Shown here in pieces: positions 60,151 through 64,000 of a stretch of 64,000 bases of DNA; the stretch's first letter is position 1, and every line of letters begins with the position of its first letter. This stretch comes from Ophiodon elongatus. Taxonomy: Eukaryota; Chordata; Actinopteri; Perciformes; Hexagrammidae. The stretch spans positions 124,001-188,000 of the forward strand of contig JACSYO010000093.1 in the NCBI GenBank assembly GCA_016806645.1, given 5' to 3'. The notes under the pieces are model-generated. The model was not told the origin of the DNA. It did no database searches and was given only the letters and a program-made list of their open reading frames with translations. Position numbers and translations under genes: made by a program.

Positions 60151-61719
60151 CTCATACTTGTTTGTAAAACATAAGGCCACAGTCAGCAGCTGGTTACCTT
60201 ACCAGAAAATCTGCACTTGTAAAACGTAGAATTGTTGAGATACACTTTTGTTTTTTGTTGATGAAGGATATGACATGTTGATTATTGTATTTAAGAGTTA
60301 CTGGTAACCGGTGGAAAGGTCCAGACTGGCTGGTTTCTCCAGTGTTGGTGCTAGACTGCAAAGACACATACGACACATATCTATCTTCTCATCTACCTCT
60401 CCACCAGAATGCAAATAAGTGTATTTCCTTAAGTGTCAAATTATGGATTTTACTGTTGAAACATATGCTACTACTTGTTGTACTACAAAGGGGGAAAGCA
60501 ACAAGTTTAAAAGCTAGAAGGCAGTAAGAAAGTCCAGCATGTGGCAGAGCTGGCAACACTTGAACAATCTTTCCCAAAAGTAGCAGAGAAAGTTAGCAAA
60601 TATATGAGTGTGAAACTATTTCAAGCCTCCAGTGATCCAGTTTAAACTTTTCTGGAACAAAATTTTGTTGCTGAGAAATATTTAGCCTGCTAGACTGCTC
60701 AGTTTGAAGGGAGAGGGAGTGAAAGAAAGACAGGGAGAGGGAGAGAGAGGGATGGTGGAATCAGTTATGCCAAGAGCTGTGCGTTGACCCTGATTAAATG
60801 CCTCCCCTAACTCACTGGGACCACTGATAAGACCAATGCACTCTGGGCGGTGTGCGTGTTATGTGTGAGTATGTTCAGGAGCCAGAGCTGTAGATAAGGT
60901 GTGTCTACTCATGTGCATGTACAAGGAGTGTGTGTGTGTGCGTGTGTAAGTGTGTGCGTGTGTCCCAACACCAATTCTCCTGTGTAAACATGCTGACCTG
61001 GCACAACACCAGTAGACACTTTGAAGTTGGCAATAGCCACTGTAATCTCCCTCCCTCTCTCGCTGTCTCTCACACACACATACATCCCCACACACACTGA
61101 GCCAGAGGCGAGACTTAACACTGGCAACCTTCTGTGGCTTAGCATGTGGCCACCAACACACATTCATCTGCACACACTTGCACACACCATTGTCACAAAA
61201 AATGCATCCTCTGTCTCTCTGGAGATAAAACAATAAATTATCTCGCACACAAAAAAACACTCACTCCAACATAACCCTTAATTTATTTTTTTTGTTTACG
61301 CCACCTTTAATGGAAATTTTTGCTGACAGTTACTTGTGAGTGTGTATTTGGCTGAAAGTGCCATCCACTCTGGAGTGTATCACACTGCAGCCTCAGAGGA
61401 TTTGCAGGTCTTAAATCAGACACACTGACTTTGGGGGTTACAATCATCTCTCCCAATCCACCAAATTATCTGTGATAGTTTTAGACTTTACGTACAATTT
61501 ATGTCAATGTGTGCACAAACAATGAGAAAAATAACCTCTTATCCACATGGGATGCTTTCCTTTGCAAGTTGAAACAGCATGGAATGAACATTGGAGATTA
61601 AAGCTTGGAAGGTGTCTAATAAAAGGTGATTAATTTAAAGGATTTTCTGGATATGCAGATGCTTATACCCGCAGACAATTTGCAATCAAAATTACAAATA
61701 TTTAACCATACAATTACCA

Positions 61720-61815
61720 TGATCCATTTTTTGGGTCACTTAGTGGCAGAAATATGCTTCTGTCTCTTTAGCTGCTTCACTATGTTCTCAAGCAAGTTGC
61801 TAACTTTGTCTGGTT
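61720..61815 (+). mobile_element. interspersed repeat copy 1 (CTGTCTCTTTAGCTGC type)
   Basis: Shares ctgtctctttagctgc, an actatgttctca-like stretch and gttgctaactttgtctgg with the copy at 63535-63610 in the same orientation. I recognise the sequence as part of a fish repeat. Confidence 0.6.
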
Positions 61816-63534
61816 AGGGCACAGTAAGAAGTCAAGAGAAGAACTGCTGTGGGGTTGTCACTAATAGCAAAGCCTTTCACCTTACATGTAGTCATTTGAC
61901 CTATTGTTTGCATACAACTATTTATTAGAGCAGCTTTAAATATTACTTTTTTTTACATCAAAAATAAATAAATACAATCCTACATTCTTGTTACCTCACA
62001 GTGAAGTTCATCTGACAATTACCACAACTCTGTTACAATGAAACTGTCTTTTCCTCCTGACATACAGAGAAATGAAAGTCATTAATCATCCACCTTTAAC
62101 ACACAATTATCACTTGGCCTATTATAAAATAACACATTTCTGACAGTAACTAACCAGTGCAGGTGTGTCGTCTGCTTTAGGAGGCTGCAACAGGGGTGAG
62201 AGACTGCTAATTCGTTACCTCATTGCCCATTGGTTATGTCCTACTTTCACATTCCCAGCCACACTAAAGAGATTGCCACTGCACCAACTGTTGTTGGCCA
62301 TATATAATTACCTCAATATGTTAAATTATGAGTAAGCATCCACAGTGGAGATGATGAGTCTCTATGGCAAACACAGTACCATGTTGTGATATGTCTAAGG
62401 CTCATTGACTTAGTCTTTCTTATTTGGGTCCAGGACTGAAGAGGTTTAGGAGCCCCTGATCAGATAGAAAGCTACTTAGGGTATTAAACTGGGGCAGGGG
62501 GTTCTCAGAACTTTTACCACACAGGCTTAAAATGAAGTTCATTTAATCTCACCCTGGGACTCAGGCAAGCTAGTAAACTTCTCCTTGTACAGGGGCCCTC
62601 CACAAGCAACCAAAAATACATGTTTGACCCAGTTTTGAAAACTACAGGTCTCGGACAATGTAAATATAGGGTGCGGTGCAGTACTAATTGTAAAGTTAGG
62701 GTGTTGTTCAGTTCATATTGTTTATTTCCTTTTTTTGCATACTAACAAAAATAACTTGAATTGCTTTTTAACCTTATTTTTCATGTTTGCATGCTGTATT
62801 ATTTGTTATGATTTTGCCTGTTGGAATTATATAAAGTAGTAACTCACTGTGAATTCAATATATTTTGAATGTCCTGTACAATTGATGAACAAAATGAAAA
62901 AAAGTATATTGGTCACAAAAAAATACAACAAACAAAAAATAAGTTAGGCAGCTCTTGCTTATTTGCCTCTTTGTTTCTCCTGCCTGGGTTGCCAGATATG
63001 CAGATTCCAGGCAGTGTTTTGGCCAGCAGGCAGATAATCTTGTTAGGAACAATTAACTCAGTTGTATTGTTGAATGTCAACTCAATCCCTTACACAGAAG
63101 CATTCAAAACTGCACCTGGCAACGCAACCAACCAACTTACAACAACATGTCAATGAGGATCAACATTCCTGCATTGAAGTTGGAACATAACAGACTAAGT
63201 CATTCGAAACTTCACCCAGTGGGAACGGAATACGTGAGAATAAAGCAGATAAACTAAACTCTTCAGCATCGCAGATTGTGTAACTTGTCTCTGTATATAT
63301 TGCTGTGAAGACATAAAACGATCACAGACCAAACTGGCATCCAACATATATTTCATAATGTTGGCCACCATTTACATACTGTATAATCACCTTTTATGTT
63401 GATATGGTGAAGTTGGTAGAACTTATTGACACATCCAACAGTTATGAGCAAAATTTTCATTCATTTGAAGTCACGTTTGTGTCCACCTAATGGATGTAAG
63501 TCCCATATTCACTCTCTTTTAGCTCTATTTTTGG

Positions 63535-63610
63535 TTATCACCAAACATCTGTCTCTTTAGCTGCTAAATGCTCCACCATGTTCACCATCTAGTTGCCAAC
63601 TTTGTCTCTC
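63535..63610 (+). mobile_element. interspersed repeat copy 2 (CTGTCTCTTTAGCTGC type)
   Basis: Contains catctgtctctttagctgct, aaatgctccaccatgttcac and agttgccaactttgtctctc. It is a diverged second copy of the element at 61720-61815. Confidence 0.6.
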
Positions 63611-63769
63611 AGATGTTTTGTATTGAACAGGTGGTGTACAGTTTTTTTTTCTTTTTTACTTTTTCTCCAAAAACAATCACTTGCTGTGCTCTGTAAAGCA
63701 GAACAACATTCATGGTAAACTAGAAGACATCTCCCTCTGGGTCTCACTTCTTCTATTATCTACATTTAT

Positions 63770-63850
63770 ACTGTGGTCTGCGTGAATACTCAATTCTGAT
63801 TGGCTGCATGGTGTCCATTAATCTTGATAATGGACACCTACTAAGTAGTT
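63770..63850. repeat. short hairpin repeat (GGTGTCCATTA...TAATGGACACC)
   Basis: A perfect 11-bp inverted repeat (63810-63820 and 63828-63838) with a 7-base spacer, preceded by gaatactcaattctgattgg. This combination recurs in fish genomes, so it is probably a repeat fragment. Confidence 0.6.
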
Positions 63851-64000
63851 TCAGTGAAACTGTCTGTTTACCTTTCTAAATGAATGCCACAATAAATTCA
63901 AAATAATTAAATAACGAATGTGAATATCTTCTTAACAACGTTGAGTGTAGTCAGTCAGTGCCTCATCCTCTAAACACAACGACTGTAACACACAAGCTGC

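Larger units (their letters stand above)
45642..64000. other. region upstream of first pcdh15 coding exon
   Basis: About 18.4 kb that must hold or lead to the 5' non-coding exon(s), since exon A has an upstream acceptor. I could not identify exon 1, a CpG island or a convincing promoter, so this may be entirely first intron. It contains the interspersed repeats, minisatellite, LINE tails and fold-back elements listed separately. No coding sequence was recognised on either strand. The stretches 46700-49860, 50000-52080, 53300-58760 and 60150-61700 hold nothing I can name beyond purine-rich patches (50880-51060, 51230-51380, 54300-54440). Confidence 0.7.

Overview
This is a piece of vertebrate nuclear genome, almost certainly from a teleost fish and probably a percomorph. 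It is AT-rich and intron-dominated, full of (CA)n and (GA)n microsatellites. It carries interspersed repeats I recognise from bony-fish genomes: several short inverted-repeat elements, a tRNA-derived SINE, LINE tails, a solo LTR and a dead Harbinger transposase. There is no prokaryotic gene organisation.

The only gene I can support is the 5' part of protocadherin-15 (pcdh15) on the minus strand. Teleosts keep two co-orthologues, and I cannot say whether this is the a or the b copy. Fifteen coding exons run from the start codon at 45623 down to 1493. All have GT-AG introns and their phases join without a break, giving 1841 coding bases, or 613 complete codons plus 2 bases. They encode a signal peptide, EC1 to EC4 and most of EC5 of the extracellular region. 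The remaining EC repeats, the membrane-proximal region, the transmembrane helix and the cytoplasmic tail lie beyond position 1. Protocadherin-15 forms the lower end of the hair-cell tip link, where its EC1-EC2 tip binds cadherin-23 and the protein pulls on the transduction channel. Conserved details include a 15-base microexon (33085-33099), a cysteine pair equivalent to the mammalian EC1 disulfide, and the Ile and Arg at mature positions 108 and 113.

Layout from high to low coordinates: 64000-45642 lies upstream of the first coding exon (5' intron or flank, no recognised exon). Exon A at 45.6 kb is followed by a 12.4 kb intron. Microexon B and exon C lie at 33.1 and 32.2 kb, exons D and E at 26.7 and 26.0 kb, F and G at 22.2 and 21.3 kb, and H at 18.8 kb. 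A 7.1 kb intron follows, holding the Harbinger remnant and a CpG-rich patch. Exons I to O then lie between 11.6 and 1.5 kb, with a solo LTR between L and M.

I found no new biological system. The points most worth checking are the microexon and its alternative splicing, the long CA and GA repeats beside two donors, the CpG-rich intronic patch, and several fold-back elements.
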